From contig SUXS01000002.1 of the NCBI GenBank assembly GCA_015060865.1, positions 134,674 through 198,673 of the forward strand: a stretch of DNA of 64,000 nucleotides, in the 5' to 3' direction. Source of the stretch: Bacteroidales bacterium (GTDB taxonomy: Bacteria > Bacteroidota > Bacteroidia > Bacteroidales > Bacteroidaceae). Shown piece after piece: positions 45,027-55,110 of this stretch. The notes under the pieces are model-generated. The model did not search any database. It had not been told where the DNA came from and saw only the letters and a program-made list of their open reading frames with translations. Every line of letters starts with the position of its first letter. The stretch's first letter is position 1. A program made the translations under genes and the position numbers.

Positions 45027-45689
45027 ATGGAAGATTTCAAGAAATACGCCACCAAGCACCTTGGCATGAACAGTATGGTGCTCGATGATGTGCTCAAGGC
45101 TCAGAGCCAGTACCTCAACCCCTATATCCTCGAAGAGCGTCAGCTCAACGTGACACAGATGGACGTGTTCTCACGCCTGATGATGGACCGCATCATCTTC
45201 CTCGGCACGCAGATTGACGACTACACCGCCAACACCCTGCAGGCCCAGTTGCTCTACCTCGACTCGGTTGACAATGGCAAGGACATCTCCATCTACATCA
45301 ACTCGCCCGGTGGCTCGGTATACGCTGGATTGGGTATCTATGACACCATGCAGTTTATCAGCAGCGATGTAGCTACCATTTGCACCGGTATGGCCGCCAG
45401 CATGGCTGCCGTATTGCTCGTGGCTGGTGCTGAGGGCAAGCGATCGGCACTCCCCCACAGCCGTGTGATGATACACCAGCCCCTCGGTGGCGTGCAGGGC
45501 CAGGCCAGTGATATTGAAATCACTGCCCGCGAGATACAGAAGCTCAAGCACGAGCTCTACACCATCATCGCCGACCACTCGCACACTCCCTTCGACAAGG
45601 TATGGGCCGATAGCGACCGTGACTACTGGATGACTGCCCAAGAGGCCAAGGAATACGGAATGATTGATCAGGTGTTGATGAGAAAGTAA
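45027..45689 (+). CDS. clpP: ATP-dependent Clp protease proteolytic subunit
   Basis: 220 residues starting MEDFKKYATKHLG. An earlier in-frame ATG at 44985 falls inside the 8-bp repeat and is rejected. The catalytic triad is Ser125 (GMAASMA), His150 (MIHQPLGG) and Asp199 (DSDRDYW). It forms the barrel-shaped proteolytic chamber fed by ClpX. Its TAA overlaps the clpX start by one base. Confidence 0.96.
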   Translation: MEDFKKYATKHLGMNSMVLDDVLKAQSQYLNPYILEERQLNVTQMDVFSRLMMDRIIFLGTQIDDYTANTLQAQLLYLDSVDNGKDISIYINSPGGSVYAGLGIYDTMQFISSDVATICTGMAASMAAVLLVAGAEGKRSALPHSRVMIHQPLGGVQGQASDIEITAREIQKLKHELYTIIADHSHTPFDKVWADSDRDYWMTAQEAKEYGMIDQVLMRK

Positions 45690-46936
45690 TGGCAAACAAC
45701 AAGACAAAACAATACTGCAGCTTCTGCGGGCGCTCAGAGACCGAGGTGAGTATGCTCATCGCCGGTGTCAGTGGATACATCTGCAACGAGTGTGCCGAGC
45801 AGGCCTACGAGATTGCACGCGAAGCGATGCAGCATAGCAAGAAGGGTGGCAAGGCTGGCGACCTCGACCTGAAGGAGCTGCCCAAGCCCCAAGAGATAAA
45901 GGCCTTCCTCGACCAATATGTGATAGGGCAGGACGATGCCAAGCGATACCTCTCGGTATCGGTGTACAACCACTACAAGCGTCTCATGCAGGAGGACAAG
46001 GCTGATGAGGTGGAGATAGAGAAGAGCAACATCATCATCGTGGGCAGCACCGGTACGGGCAAAACGCTGCTGGCACGCACCATCGCCAAACTGCTCAAGG
46101 TGCCCTTCACCATCGTGGATGCCACGGTGCTCACCGAGGCGGGCTATGTGGGTGAAGACATTGAGAGTATCCTTACCCGACTGCTTCAGGTGGCCGACTA
46201 TGACGTGAAGGCTGCGGAAAAGGGTATCGTATTCATTGATGAAATTGATAAGATTGCCCGCAAGAGCGATAATCCCTCCATCACGCGCGACGTGAGCGGT
46301 GAGGGCGTGCAGCAAGGTTTGCTCAAGCTCCTCGAGGGTTCTGTGGTGAACGTGCCTCCTCAGGGTGGACGCAAGCACCCCGAACAGAAAATGATTGCCG
46401 TAGACACGAAGAATATCCTCTTCATCTGTGGTGGCGCCTTCGACGGTATAGAGAAAAAGATTGCCCAGCGTCTCAACACCCACGTGGTAGGCTATGGCTC
46501 GGTGCAGAACACACTCCGTATCGACAAGGAGAACATGATGCAGTACATATCGCCGCAAGACCTCAAGAGCTTCGGCCTCATCCCCGAGATTATTGGCCGT
46601 ATGCCGGTGCTCACCTATCTCAACCCCCTGTCGCGAGAGGCACTGCTGGCTATCCTCACCGAACCGAAAAATGCCATCGTGAAGCAGTATGTGAAGCTCT
46701 TCGAGATGGACGGTGTGGAACTCACCTTCGCTCCCGAAGTGTATGAGTACATTGTGGACAAGGCCATCGAGTTCAAGCTCGGTGCTCGCGGCCTGCGCAG
46801 TATCGTGGAGAGCATCATGATGGATGCCATGTTTGACATTCCCACACGTGGCGACAAGCACTTCGAGGTAACCCTCGACTATGCCCGCAGCCAGATGGAG
46901 AAGTCAAATCTCGGGCGTCTGCAGGCTGCAGAGTAA
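45689..46936 (+). CDS. clpX: ATP-dependent Clp protease ATP-binding subunit ClpX
   Basis: 415 residues. An N-terminal zinc domain (cysteines 10, 13, 32 and 35) binds substrates. Walker A is GSTGTGKT at about 119-126, Walker B FIDEIDK, pore loop GYVGED, and sensor 2 in [11 protein letters not shown]. It unfolds proteins for ClpP. One-base overlap with clpP supports coupled translation. A perfect palindromic terminator follows. Confidence 0.97.
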   Translation: MANNKTKQYCSFCGRSETEVSMLIAGVSGYICNECAEQAYEIAREAMQHSKKGGKAGDLDLKELPKPQEIKAFLDQYVIGQDDAKRYLSVSVYNHYKRLMQEDKADEVEIEKSNIIIVGSTGTGKTLLARTIAKLLKVPFTIVDATVLTEAGYVGEDIESILTRLLQVADYDVKAAEKGIVFIDEIDKIARKSDNPSITRDVSGEGVQQGLLKLLEGSVVNVPPQGGRKHPEQKMIAVDTKNILFICGGAFDGIEKKIAQRLNTHVVGYGSVQNTLRIDKENMMQYISPQDLKSFGLIPEIIGRMPVLTYLNPLSREALLAILTEPKNAIVKQYVKLFEMDGVELTFAPEVYEYIVDKAIEFKLGARGLRSIVESIMMDAMFDIPTRGDKHFEVTLDYARSQMEKSNLGRLQAAE

Positions 46937-46950
46937 AATGCCACCTCTCC

Positions 46951-46992
46951 AGAAAAGAACAGGGTTCGGAATTCCGAACCCTGTTCTTTTCT
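46951..46992. terminator. perfect 42-bp palindromic bidirectional terminator
   Basis: AGAAAAGAACAGGGTTCGG pairs exactly with its complement around AATT. It lies between clpX (plus) and xylA (minus), with T runs at both ends, so it can stop both transcripts. Confidence 0.9.
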
Positions 46993-47007
46993 CTTATAGA
47001 CCTTTCA

Positions 47008-48321
47008 TCAGCAATACATATTGAGTATCGCCTCATACAATTCCTGTTTACCGCTTATCTGCTCAGGCTCGCCATGCTGTTTAGCATAGGCCACAAGATC
47101 CTCGAGGCCCAGCTTGCCCTCTTCGAATGCCTTACCTTCACCCTTGTCAAATGAGGCATAGCGTTCTGCCAACATCTTCTTGTAGGGCGACTCCTCCAGG
47201 AGTGCTGCAGCCGACTCCAAAGCACGTGCCATGGCATCCATGCCGGCAATATGGGCAATGAAGATATCCTCCAAGTCGGTAGAGTTGCGGCGTGTCTTGG
47301 CATCAAAGTTGGTACCACCGTTGCCGAAGCCTCCGTTACGGATGATATGTATCATAGCTTGGGTGAGCTCGTAGTTGTCGATGGGGAACTGGTCGGTATC
47401 CCAACCATTCTGATAGTCGCCACGGTTGGCGTCAATAGAGCCCAGCATGCCGTTGTCTACCGCCACAGCCAGCTCATGTTCAAAGGTATGGCCTGCTAGT
47501 GTGGCATGGTTGACTTCGATATTCACCTTGAAGTCCTTGTCGAGGCCATGAGCCTTGAGGAAGCCGATAACGGTCTCCGTATCCACATCATACTGATGCT
47601 TGGTAGGCTCCATAGGCTTGGGTTCAATGAGGAAGGTACCGGTGAAGCCCTTGCCACGGGCATAGTCGCGAGCCTTGGCAAGCATCATGGCAAGATGTTC
47701 CTTTTCGCGTTTCTGGTCGGTATTGAGCAGACTCATATAGCCTTCGCGTCCACCCCAGAAGACGTAGTTCTGCCCACCCAGTTCGATAGTGGCGTCAATG
47801 GCATTCTTGATTTGTACGGCAGCACGAGCCACAACATCGAAGTTCGGATTGGTAGCGGCACCATTCATATAGCGCTTGTGGCCAAACACATTTGCCGTGC
47901 CCCAAAGGAGCTTGATGCCTGTCTCCTCCTGTTTCTGCTTGGCATAGGTCACCAACTCCTTGAGGTTAGCCTCATACTCCTCAATGCTGCTTCCCTCGCT
48001 CACAAGGTCTACATCATGGAAGCAGTAGTACTCAATGCCTATCTTCTGCATGAACTCGAAGCCGGCGTCCATCTTATCCTTGGCCGCCTGAATGGGATCG
48101 GCCGATACGTTCCAGGGGAACTCCTTGGTACCACCGCCAAACTGGTCACCACCCTCAGCACAGAGCGTGTGCCACCATGCCATGGAGAACTTGAGCCAGT
48201 CCTTCATCTTCTTGCCCATAATGACCTTCTCGGCATCGTAATAACGGAATGCCATCGGGTTTCTACTCTCCTTACCTTCAAAGCGAATCTTGTCGATTCC
48301 AGGGAAAAATTCTTTAGCCAT
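47008..48321 (-). CDS. xylA: xylose isomerase
   Basis: 437 residues, normal for Bacteroidetes XylA. Converts D-xylose to D-xylulose in the cytoplasm. Active-site motifs: YCFHDVD (base histidine) and [10 protein letters not shown]. The metal and lysine region is [16 protein letters not shown], and the later [17 protein letters not shown] supplies metal ligands. First of a minus-strand set read xylB to xylA, 22 bases apart. Confidence 0.97.
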   Translation of the reverse strand: MAKEFFPGIDKIRFEGKESRNPMAFRYYDAEKVIMGKKMKDWLKFSMAWWHTLCAEGGDQFGGGTKEFPWNVSADPIQAAKDKMDAGFEFMQKIGIEYYCFHDVDLVSEGSSIEEYEANLKELVTYAKQKQEETGIKLLWGTANVFGHKRYMNGAATNPNFDVVARAAVQIKNAIDATIELGGQNYVFWGGREGYMSLLNTDQKREKEHLAMMLAKARDYARGKGFTGTFLIEPKPMEPTKHQYDVDTETVIGFLKAHGLDKDFKVNIEVNHATLAGHTFEHELAVAVDNGMLGSIDANRGDYQNGWDTDQFPIDNYELTQAMIHIIRNGGFGNGGTNFDAKTRRNSTDLEDIFIAHIAGMDAMARALESAAALLEESPYKKMLAERYASFDKGEGKAFEEGKLGLEDLVAYAKQHGEPEQISGKQELYEAILNMYC

Positions 48322-48343
48322 AGATTATATTATTTGATGAGAA

Positions 48344-49822
48344 TTAAGCAAACGCTTTCCACCGTTCATAAGCTTCTCTCGTCGGTGTCATTTCTTCCGT
48401 CTTGGGTTCTATGGAGGCCAGGCTATGCAGTGAATCAAAAGCCTCCTCCCTTGATCGGTATATACCTGCGCCAATACCTGCTCCTTTAGCTGCTCCCACA
48501 GAGCCATCGGTATCGTGAAGTTCGATGGTAGCTCCAGTCACATTGGCCAGGGTCTGACGGAATAGGGGACTGAGGAACATGTTAGCATGTCCGGCATGTA
48601 TCTTGCTTACCTTCATCCCCATCTGTTCCATCACCTCTATACCATATTTGAAAGAGAAGACGATACCCTCTTGTGCTGCACGTAGGAGATGAGCCTGATG
48701 ATGGATATTGAAGTTGAGTCCGTGGATGCTGCATCCGGGCGCACGGTTCTCAAGTACTCGCTCGGCACCGTTGCCAAAGGGCAGTATGCTCAGCCCGTCG
48801 GCCCCGATGGGCACAGTAGCTGCCATATCGTTCATCGCTGCATAGGAGATACCTTCAGACAACATATTGCGCCTGATCCATGAGTTGAGGATGCCGGTAC
48901 CATTGATGCAGAGAAGCACCCCCAAGCGCACCTGCTCCGAGGTATGATTGACATGTGCAAAGGTGTTGACACGCGACAGAGGGTCATAGTTGATATTACC
49001 CAGCACACCATACACCACGCCCGAGGTACCTGCTGTAGAGGCTATCTCACCAGGATTGAGCACACCAAGCGAGAGGGCGTTGTTAGGTTGATCACCTGCA
49101 CGGTAGGTCACGGGAGTGCCGGCAGCAATCCCCAATTCGGCTGCTGCAGCTGCTGTCAGCTCACCCTGAGGAGCAAAGGTTGGACGTATGGTAGGGATCA
49201 ATGAATTGTCGAAGCCATAATGGTGCATCACATCGGCAGAAAGACACCCATCCTTGAAGTCCCAGAAGATACCTTCCGAGAGTCCCGACACGGTGGTGCA
49301 CGCCTCGCCCGTAAGGCGTAAGGCTATGTAGTCACCGGGAAGCATTATCTTGTCGATCTGTTCGTACAGCTCGGGTTCATGCTCCTTAACCCAAGCGAGC
49401 TTGGAAGCGGTGAAGTTGCCAGGTGAGTTGAGCAGATGAGTCAGACAGTACTCTTCGCCAATGCTCTTGAATGCCCGTTCTCCATAAGGTACCGCTCGTG
49501 AGTCGCACCAGATGATAGAGGGGCGCAAGGAATGTCCTTGCCGGTCCACACACACCAACCCATGCATCTGATAGGATATGCCGATGGCGGCAATCTCATC
49601 TCCCTTGGTTTGTGTGGCAGATAGGATATCGGCAGTAGCCAACTTCAGGTATTGCCACCAACTGTCAGGATCCTGCTCGGCCCATCCTGAACGGATAGCA
49701 GTAATGGACGCTTCGGATTTGGGGTAAAAAGCTGATGCTGCACACTGGCCACTCTCAACCTCCACAAGGCAGGCCTTTACAGACGAGCTGCCTATATCAT
49801 AACCTATCAAATACTTTTTCAT
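48344..49822 (-). CDS. xylB: xylulokinase
   Basis: 492 residues of the FGGY kinase family. YLIGYDIGSSSVKACLVEV holds the N-terminal phosphate loop. YQMHGLVCVD and SIIWCDSRA are typical of xylulokinase, and the C-terminal domain shows GSVGAAKGAGIGAG. It phosphorylates xylulose to xylulose 5-phosphate for the pentose phosphate pathway. Directly upstream of xylA in the same direction, forming an operon. Confidence 0.95.
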   Translation of the reverse strand: MKKYLIGYDIGSSSVKACLVEVESGQCAASAFYPKSEASITAIRSGWAEQDPDSWWQYLKLATADILSATQTKGDEIAAIGISYQMHGLVCVDRQGHSLRPSIIWCDSRAVPYGERAFKSIGEEYCLTHLLNSPGNFTASKLAWVKEHEPELYEQIDKIMLPGDYIALRLTGEACTTVSGLSEGIFWDFKDGCLSADVMHHYGFDNSLIPTIRPTFAPQGELTAAAAAELGIAAGTPVTYRAGDQPNNALSLGVLNPGEIASTAGTSGVVYGVLGNINYDPLSRVNTFAHVNHTSEQVRLGVLLCINGTGILNSWIRRNMLSEGISYAAMNDMAATVPIGADGLSILPFGNGAERVLENRAPGCSIHGLNFNIHHQAHLLRAAQEGIVFSFKYGIEVMEQMGMKVSKIHAGHANMFLSPLFRQTLANVTGATIELHDTDGSVGAAKGAGIGAGIYRSREEAFDSLHSLASIEPKTEEMTPTREAYERWKAFA

Positions 49823-49911
49823 GCCTTCTGCGTATTATAAAGAACAAAAGTACAAAAAAACTTGATATAACCAACTATCTACATATAAGATGTTAGGATA
49901 TGTCAAGCACA

Positions 49912-51558
49912 TCACTTCGTCACTCTGAACCAGTCGGCATCGACCCATCCGCGCTCCTTGCCATAGGGTGCTGTGCTGAAGAGGCCCACCTTGGCTCCTA
50001 TCCATTTGCCCTGACGGGCGGTAAAGGGTTTTCCGGCAGACACGAAGCGCTTGCCGTCAGTGCTATAGGAGAAGTGGCATATACCGCCCTTCGTGACCTT
50101 GACACGCAGGTAGACATCTATCTCATAGTTGGGATGCAGACCTGCCTCATAGGCTCGCCCACCAGGCAGCGCTGCCAGCGTGGTAACCTCCTCGGGAGTG
50201 CCCTGCTCGGCATCCTTGCAGGTAACCTGACGCAGCACGAAGCCATCACCCTCCTTCACGACGGCGAGGTAGCAGTAGTCCCATCCCATGACGATGAGCC
50301 CCGACTGCTGCCCATCGGCCTTGGCCGACACCTTGAGCTTAGTGGTAGCGGTGAAGGTCTCGGCAGGGAACTTCTGCAACAGTAGGTTCGGAACCTCCCA
50401 GAAGTTGACAAACTCCTCAGAGAGCACATGGCCGTAGAGGCGCATATATCCGAGGTCGGAGGTAAAGCCATAGAGGTCCTGATAGTTGGCATGCCACTCC
50501 CACTGGAGTCCCAGCTGGCGGGTGTTGAACTCGTCGCTCTCCACTGGGGTGGTCTTGGCATGTTTTCCGCTTACCTTCGGTTTGGCATGGCGACGTACGG
50601 GATTACCACATCCATCGCCATCCTTGTCTTCACCTATCACGGGCCATCCATCGCGCCACGTCATGGGGTTGAGATGGATGATGCGGCCATACATTGCCTT
50701 GTCCTGAAAGTGGACGAACCACGACTCACCCTGCGGGGTCTCTACCCATCCGCCCTGATGGGGGCCGTTGATGTCGGTATCACCCTGCTCCATCACGCGG
50801 CGCACCTCGTAAGGGCCATAGATACTCCTTGAGCGCATCGCCAACTGCCATCCCTTCTCCACGCCCCCGGCAGGAGCAAAGATATAGTACCAGCCATCGC
50901 GCTTGTAGAGCTTGGGACCCTCCACGGTGTGGTTCACGCCATCGTTGCCGTCATAGACAAGCACAGGGTCACTTATCACCTGGGTACCCTCGGCATTCAT
51001 CTCACTGATGACGACGATACTGTTCATCTTGGAGCGGCTTGCAGCCCAGGCATGAGCCAGGTACACCTTGCCGTCATCGTCCCACAGGGGCGTAGGGTCT
51101 ATCATGCCCTTGCCGGCCTTCACCAGTACAGGCTCGTCCCACGTGCCCAGGGGGTCGGCAGTCTTCACCATGTAGATGCCATGGTCGGGGTCGCCCCAAT
51201 AGATGTAGAGTTCGCCGGCATGGTAGCGTATGCAGGGTGCCCACACGCCCTTGCCGTGGCGTGGCTCGCGGTAATACTCCACAGGAGGTATCTCACGCAG
51301 AGCGTAGTTGACGAGTTGCCAGTTGACAAGGTCCTTGGAGTGCAAGATGGGGAGGCCCGGTGCACAGCCGAAGCTCGAAGCCGTCATGTAGAAATCATCG
51401 CCCACAGCACACACGTCGGGGTCGGAGTAGTCGGCATGGATGATGGGGTTACGGTAGGTACCGTCGCCACGGTCGGCCACCCACACCTCAGAAACGTACT
51501 GAGCCTGCAGGGTAAGACAACCTACGGCAAACAGCGCTGTATATATCAATCGTCTCAT
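49912..51558 (-). CDS. exported glycoside hydrolase family 43 (beta-xylosidase/arabinofuranosidase)
   Basis: 548 residues with a signal peptide (ending LQAQ). The five-bladed propeller carries the GH43 triad: base Asp46 in DYSDPD, an aspartate in DPTPLWDDDG and acid Glu213 in VEGPKLYKR. The C-terminal part (about 340-548) is the concanavalin-like domain often found in GH43 beta-xylosidases (GLQWEWHANYQDLYG). It should cut xylo-oligosaccharides or arabinosyl side chains in the periplasm, feeding XylA/XylB encoded next to it. Confidence 0.9.
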   Translation of the reverse strand: MRRLIYTALFAVGCLTLQAQYVSEVWVADRGDGTYRNPIIHADYSDPDVCAVGDDFYMTASSFGCAPGLPILHSKDLVNWQLVNYALREIPPVEYYREPRHGKGVWAPCIRYHAGELYIYWGDPDHGIYMVKTADPLGTWDEPVLVKAGKGMIDPTPLWDDDGKVYLAHAWAASRSKMNSIVVISEMNAEGTQVISDPVLVYDGNDGVNHTVEGPKLYKRDGWYYIFAPAGGVEKGWQLAMRSRSIYGPYEVRRVMEQGDTDINGPHQGGWVETPQGESWFVHFQDKAMYGRIIHLNPMTWRDGWPVIGEDKDGDGCGNPVRRHAKPKVSGKHAKTTPVESDEFNTRQLGLQWEWHANYQDLYGFTSDLGYMRLYGHVLSEEFVNFWEVPNLLLQKFPAETFTATTKLKVSAKADGQQSGLIVMGWDYCYLAVVKEGDGFVLRQVTCKDAEQGTPEEVTTLAALPGGRAYEAGLHPNYEIDVYLRVKVTKGGICHFSYSTDGKRFVSAGKPFTARQGKWIGAKVGLFSTAPYGKERGWVDADWFRVTK

Positions 51559-51569
51559 GGTTATAATGA

Positions 51570-53501
51570 TTATAGTTTGTTGGTATTACGATAACGTGTA
51601 TAATTCTTGGCCATCTTCTTGTCAATGGGTGTAAAGCGCACCGTGGCTCCTCCGCGCGGCTGCAGGAGGAACTGCATCGTCTGCCCTGCCTGCACCACAT
51701 ACTCGGCGCAGCGCACCTTGGTAGGAGTGGGCAGTGAAGGGTCGTCGGTATAGACCTGCGCCAAGTATGGCGTGCCACTGCTTAGGAAGTCGAGCGGCAG
51801 TGTCTGCATCGAGCCCTCATTGCTTGTCATCAATGCCGCATACCACGCATCGCCCTCGCGGCGTGCCATCACGATATGGTCGCCCGGGTAGCCGCTGATG
51901 ACGCGGGTGTCATCGAAGGTGGTGGGCAGCTGTTCAAACCAGCGCAGCTCGGGCACCGGGGCACAGCGCTCGGGCGTGTCGTACCAAAAGATAGTCTGCA
52001 GGGGGCTAAACATGATGAGCGAGGCGGCCAGCTGATGGGCATGCGTATTGCGCAGGCGCTTGTCGAAGTAGCAGATGGTGTAGTCGGCCGCACCATTGAG
52101 CATGCGGGTGAAGGGGAGGGTGACGTTGTGTGTGGCGTCGGGCCACTCCTCATTGCCGCAGATACCCTCCTGGGTGAGCAGGTTGGGATAGGTGCGACTG
52201 AATCCCGAGGGGCGGAACTCATCGTGTATGTTCATCATCAGGTGATTGTCGGCAGCCAGGCGCACCAGGTCGTGCAGCCAGGTGGCCCAGCGGTGACTGG
52301 CATACTGCACGAAGCCCGACTTCACGCCCACCACGCCCCACTCGCGCAGCAGGGGAAAGAGCTCGCGAGCCTGACGCATCAGCGCATGCTGGTTCACGTA
52401 GAGCCACACCCCTACCCCACGCTCCTTGCCGTAGGCAATCACACGCGGCAGGTCCAGCTTGTCGACCACCTGGGTGGCATCGCCGTCATGGCTGGTGCAG
52501 GGCATGTACCACTGCCAGTCAAACAGCATATAGGGTATCCCATGCTCGGCACAGAAGTCGATGACCTTGAGCCCCGCCTCGGTGGATATGTTTGCCCGCA
52601 TGATCTTGCCGGGGTGCACCCACTCGGCCGCATCGGGCACCTCGCAGGAGGGGTTGAGGTTGAGGACGATGTCGTTATGCTCGATGAGCTTCCCTGGCGT
52701 GTCGACCACCATCACCACCTTCCAGGGGGTGGCGCAGTAGGTGACCACATCGACAGGACTATACATCACGCTGCGCAGCGTGTTCGTATCGGTGGGCGAC
52801 ACCGCGTACTTGGTGAGGCACCAGTCATCCACGTCGGCATCGGTGAGGGCCACCCAGAGTCCATTGGGGAGGTCGAGTGTCAGTGCCCGCTCCACAGGTT
52901 GGGTGAGCTCGGCCAAAGGCCCATGCGTGAAGGTCGCCTGTGCCCAGCGCTCGGCCCAGGCACGTGTGCCTGCGGGGAAGCGATACTCGGTGAGGTCATC
53001 CACCACCTTATGGAAGATGGCCTTCTTGTGTTCGGGCAGGAAGTAGCGGAAAGCGATGCCCTCATCGTAGGCACGTACCTCCACGTCGAGGCGGTAGTCT
53101 GAGTCGTCGTGGCGCGAGAGGTGCAGCGTGGCGGTGCGGTAGTGGTCGCGCACGGTAGAGCGCTCGCCATAGGCATTGTGCCACAGGGTATCCACCTCGG
53201 CGATAGAGCCCACTGAATCAATCACAAGCCTATGCATCCAGCTCTCGGGCTGCTCCAGTGAGCGAAATCCCAGGGCCTTCTCCCACACCTCATTGTCCAT
53301 CTCCAGTCCGGCACGCGCATCGGTGATGACCTCAGCACCCCGATAACCGATGCTGTAGCGCAGTTCGCGCACGCCGTCGACCACCGCCGTCTGGTAGAAA
53401 CGCACCTCGTGACTTCCGTCGGGTGAGGTGAGGCGTAGCTCCTGAGCTGCAGCTATAGCAGCCACAGCGAGCCAAACAACCAGCAACGTTCTATATCTCA
53501 T
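51570..53501 (-). CDS. exported glycoside hydrolase family 97
   Basis: 643 residues with a signal peptide (MRYRTLLVVWLAVAAIAAAQ). An earlier in-frame ATG six codons upstream is possible. GH97 features: the N-terminal beta-super-sandwich (LTSPDGSHEVRF), then the barrel with NTLRSVMYSPVDVV, VGVKSGFVQYASHRW, HDEFRPSGFSRTYPNL and QEGICGNEEWPDATHN. The retaining-type VDFMD nucleophile aspartate is not present at the VGVKSGF position, so the mechanism may be inverting. Alpha-glucosidase or alpha-galactosidase activity is possible. It is 11 bases after the preceding GH43 gene start on the same strand. Confidence 0.88.
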   Translation of the reverse strand: MRYRTLLVVWLAVAAIAAAQELRLTSPDGSHEVRFYQTAVVDGVRELRYSIGYRGAEVITDARAGLEMDNEVWEKALGFRSLEQPESWMHRLVIDSVGSIAEVDTLWHNAYGERSTVRDHYRTATLHLSRHDDSDYRLDVEVRAYDEGIAFRYFLPEHKKAIFHKVVDDLTEYRFPAGTRAWAERWAQATFTHGPLAELTQPVERALTLDLPNGLWVALTDADVDDWCLTKYAVSPTDTNTLRSVMYSPVDVVTYCATPWKVVMVVDTPGKLIEHNDIVLNLNPSCEVPDAAEWVHPGKIMRANISTEAGLKVIDFCAEHGIPYMLFDWQWYMPCTSHDGDATQVVDKLDLPRVIAYGKERGVGVWLYVNQHALMRQARELFPLLREWGVVGVKSGFVQYASHRWATWLHDLVRLAADNHLMMNIHDEFRPSGFSRTYPNLLTQEGICGNEEWPDATHNVTLPFTRMLNGAADYTICYFDKRLRNTHAHQLAASLIMFSPLQTIFWYDTPERCAPVPELRWFEQLPTTFDDTRVISGYPGDHIVMARREGDAWYAALMTSNEGSMQTLPLDFLSSGTPYLAQVYTDDPSLPTPTKVRCAEYVVQAGQTMQFLLQPRGGATVRFTPIDKKMAKNYTRYRNTNKL

Positions 53502-53537
53502 ACTTCGTATCATATCCATATTCTTCGCCGATTCTTA

Positions 53538-54998
53538 TCAATGCGTAGTGTCTACGGTAGAGGTCTTGTATATGATTTCCCTCTCGGGGTCGAAGGGACG
53601 CCCGTTGACGGTGACATTCTCGAAGGTGATGTCCTCTACCCTGCGCTCGGCATCGTAGTGGGTGATGTCGCTGGGGATGAGGTGCGACTCGTCGCCCGTG
53701 AAGTGGATATCCTTGAAGCTCACATCGCGGATGCTGTTGCCTGGGGCCCGGTTGTACTTCTCGCTGAAGAGCACGCGGAGGCTAAAGAGTGCGCCGCGCT
53801 CTATCTCCTCGATGCGGATGTTCTCGAAATGGATGTCGCGCAGATGGTTCTTGTCGCCACAGCGCACCGAGAAGATGCCGTCGCCATCTTCGTTGAGCAC
53901 GTCGCAGTCGGTGACCACCACATCGCTCAGCACCTCGCCCCGGCGGCTACGGTCGTCGCCATGGCAGCCGAAGTTGAAGGGGTGAGCCACATCGGCCCAT
54001 AGCTTGGCACGGCTGATGCGTATGTGGCGCGAGCCACCCCAGTACCACCAGCGGTGGTTGTAGAGGGCGATGCAGTCGTCAGAGTTGCGCAGGAAGATGT
54101 TGTCGATAGTCACGTCGCGGCAGCACATGAGGTCGATGCCGTCGCTCCACCCATGACGCGAGAAGGACTTGATGTTGCGCACGGTGATGTCGCTGCTCTC
54201 GCCACCAAACACGGTGTAGTGCTGGGGGTTGACCATCGTGATGCCCTCCACGAGCACATTTTTCGAATAGGTGATCTCCACACCGCGCAGGGGATTGGCG
54301 AGTATGCCGCGACCGATGATGCGCACGTTCTTGGCGCGGTCGACACAGAACTTGGCCCTCACAACAGCCCCTGGTGCCAAGTAGACGGTGGTATTGCTCG
54401 GTATCTTGATCTCGCCGCTGGGCAGGTCCTTGGGTTTGTGTATGCCGGGGCCGAAGTAAATGAGGCGGGCATCCTGGATGAATACGTCGTGATTGTTCTT
54501 GCCCGTCCAGTTGATGCAGTGCTCCTCGGTGCCGGTGTAGACCTCCGTCTCGGGCAACTCGGGGAAGAGGTGCAGGTTGTGCTTACGGTCGCCCCCAAAC
54601 TCCACGCTCAGGTACTCGGGGCTGTCGAGGGTGAACTCTATGGTGCGCTCATCGACCCTCCGTGGGGCGATGCCCAATGCCGAGGGGCGCACTACGGCCT
54701 GCATGGTGCCTGCCGCGAGGGCATCGTCGCGCAGGTTGGTCACCCGCACCCTCACCGGCTCGCCCATCTCCCACTGTGCCCACGAGGCCTTCTGCACACG
54801 GTGCATATCGACATCGCAGCGCAGCGTGGTCACGGGCAGCCATTGCTCGCTGGCATCGGCCACGGCACAGATGCTCACACGGTAGTCGTGCATCACTTCG
54901 ATACTGTCCTTACCCGACGGGTAGGTATACACCTTCACTTGAGCTACCACGATAGTGGCCAAAAATAGACATAGGTAAGATATTAGAATGCGTTTCAT
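53538..54998 (-). CDS. exported right-handed beta-helix hydrolase (GH28-like)
   Basis: 486 residues, starting MKRILISYLCLFLATIVVAQ as a signal peptide. The parallel beta-helix is shown by repeated turns (VRIIGRGILANP, VTIDNIFLRNSDDC, DIHFENIRIEE). SDDCIALYNH and DGIDLMCC resemble the catalytic region of polygalacturonase-type GH28 enzymes, which act on pectin or rhamnogalacturonan. Exact family and substrate are uncertain. It sits between the large secreted protein gene and the GH97 gene. Confidence 0.75.
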   Translation of the reverse strand: MKRILISYLCLFLATIVVAQVKVYTYPSGKDSIEVMHDYRVSICAVADASEQWLPVTTLRCDVDMHRVQKASWAQWEMGEPVRVRVTNLRDDALAAGTMQAVVRPSALGIAPRRVDERTIEFTLDSPEYLSVEFGGDRKHNLHLFPELPETEVYTGTEEHCINWTGKNNHDVFIQDARLIYFGPGIHKPKDLPSGEIKIPSNTTVYLAPGAVVRAKFCVDRAKNVRIIGRGILANPLRGVEITYSKNVLVEGITMVNPQHYTVFGGESSDITVRNIKSFSRHGWSDGIDLMCCRDVTIDNIFLRNSDDCIALYNHRWWYWGGSRHIRISRAKLWADVAHPFNFGCHGDDRSRRGEVLSDVVVTDCDVLNEDGDGIFSVRCGDKNHLRDIHFENIRIEEIERGALFSLRVLFSEKYNRAPGNSIRDVSFKDIHFTGDESHLIPSDITHYDAERRVEDITFENVTVNGRPFDPEREIIYKTSTVDTTH

Positions 54999-55038
54999 GC
55001 CCTTAGACTCAAAAAAAATGTAACTAAACAATCAAAAA

Positions 55039-55075
55039 GGGCCGTCAAGAGACTACTATATAGCCTTGACGGCCC
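55039..55075 (-). terminator. terminator of the large secreted protein gene
   Basis: GGGCCGTCAAGG and CTTGACGGCCC pair, and on the minus strand TTTTT follows. It is 36 bases after the stop of the 877-residue gene, so this gene is separate from the hydrolase operon downstream. Confidence 0.75.
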
Positions 55076-55110
55076 GTTATCCATAAACAGACTTCCTTAA
55101 GAGGATTATA

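Noticed and set aside
51876..53102. Long plus-strand frame antisense to the GH97 gene
   Set aside because: Composition-driven shadow of the GH97 gene; no signal peptide or domain pattern.
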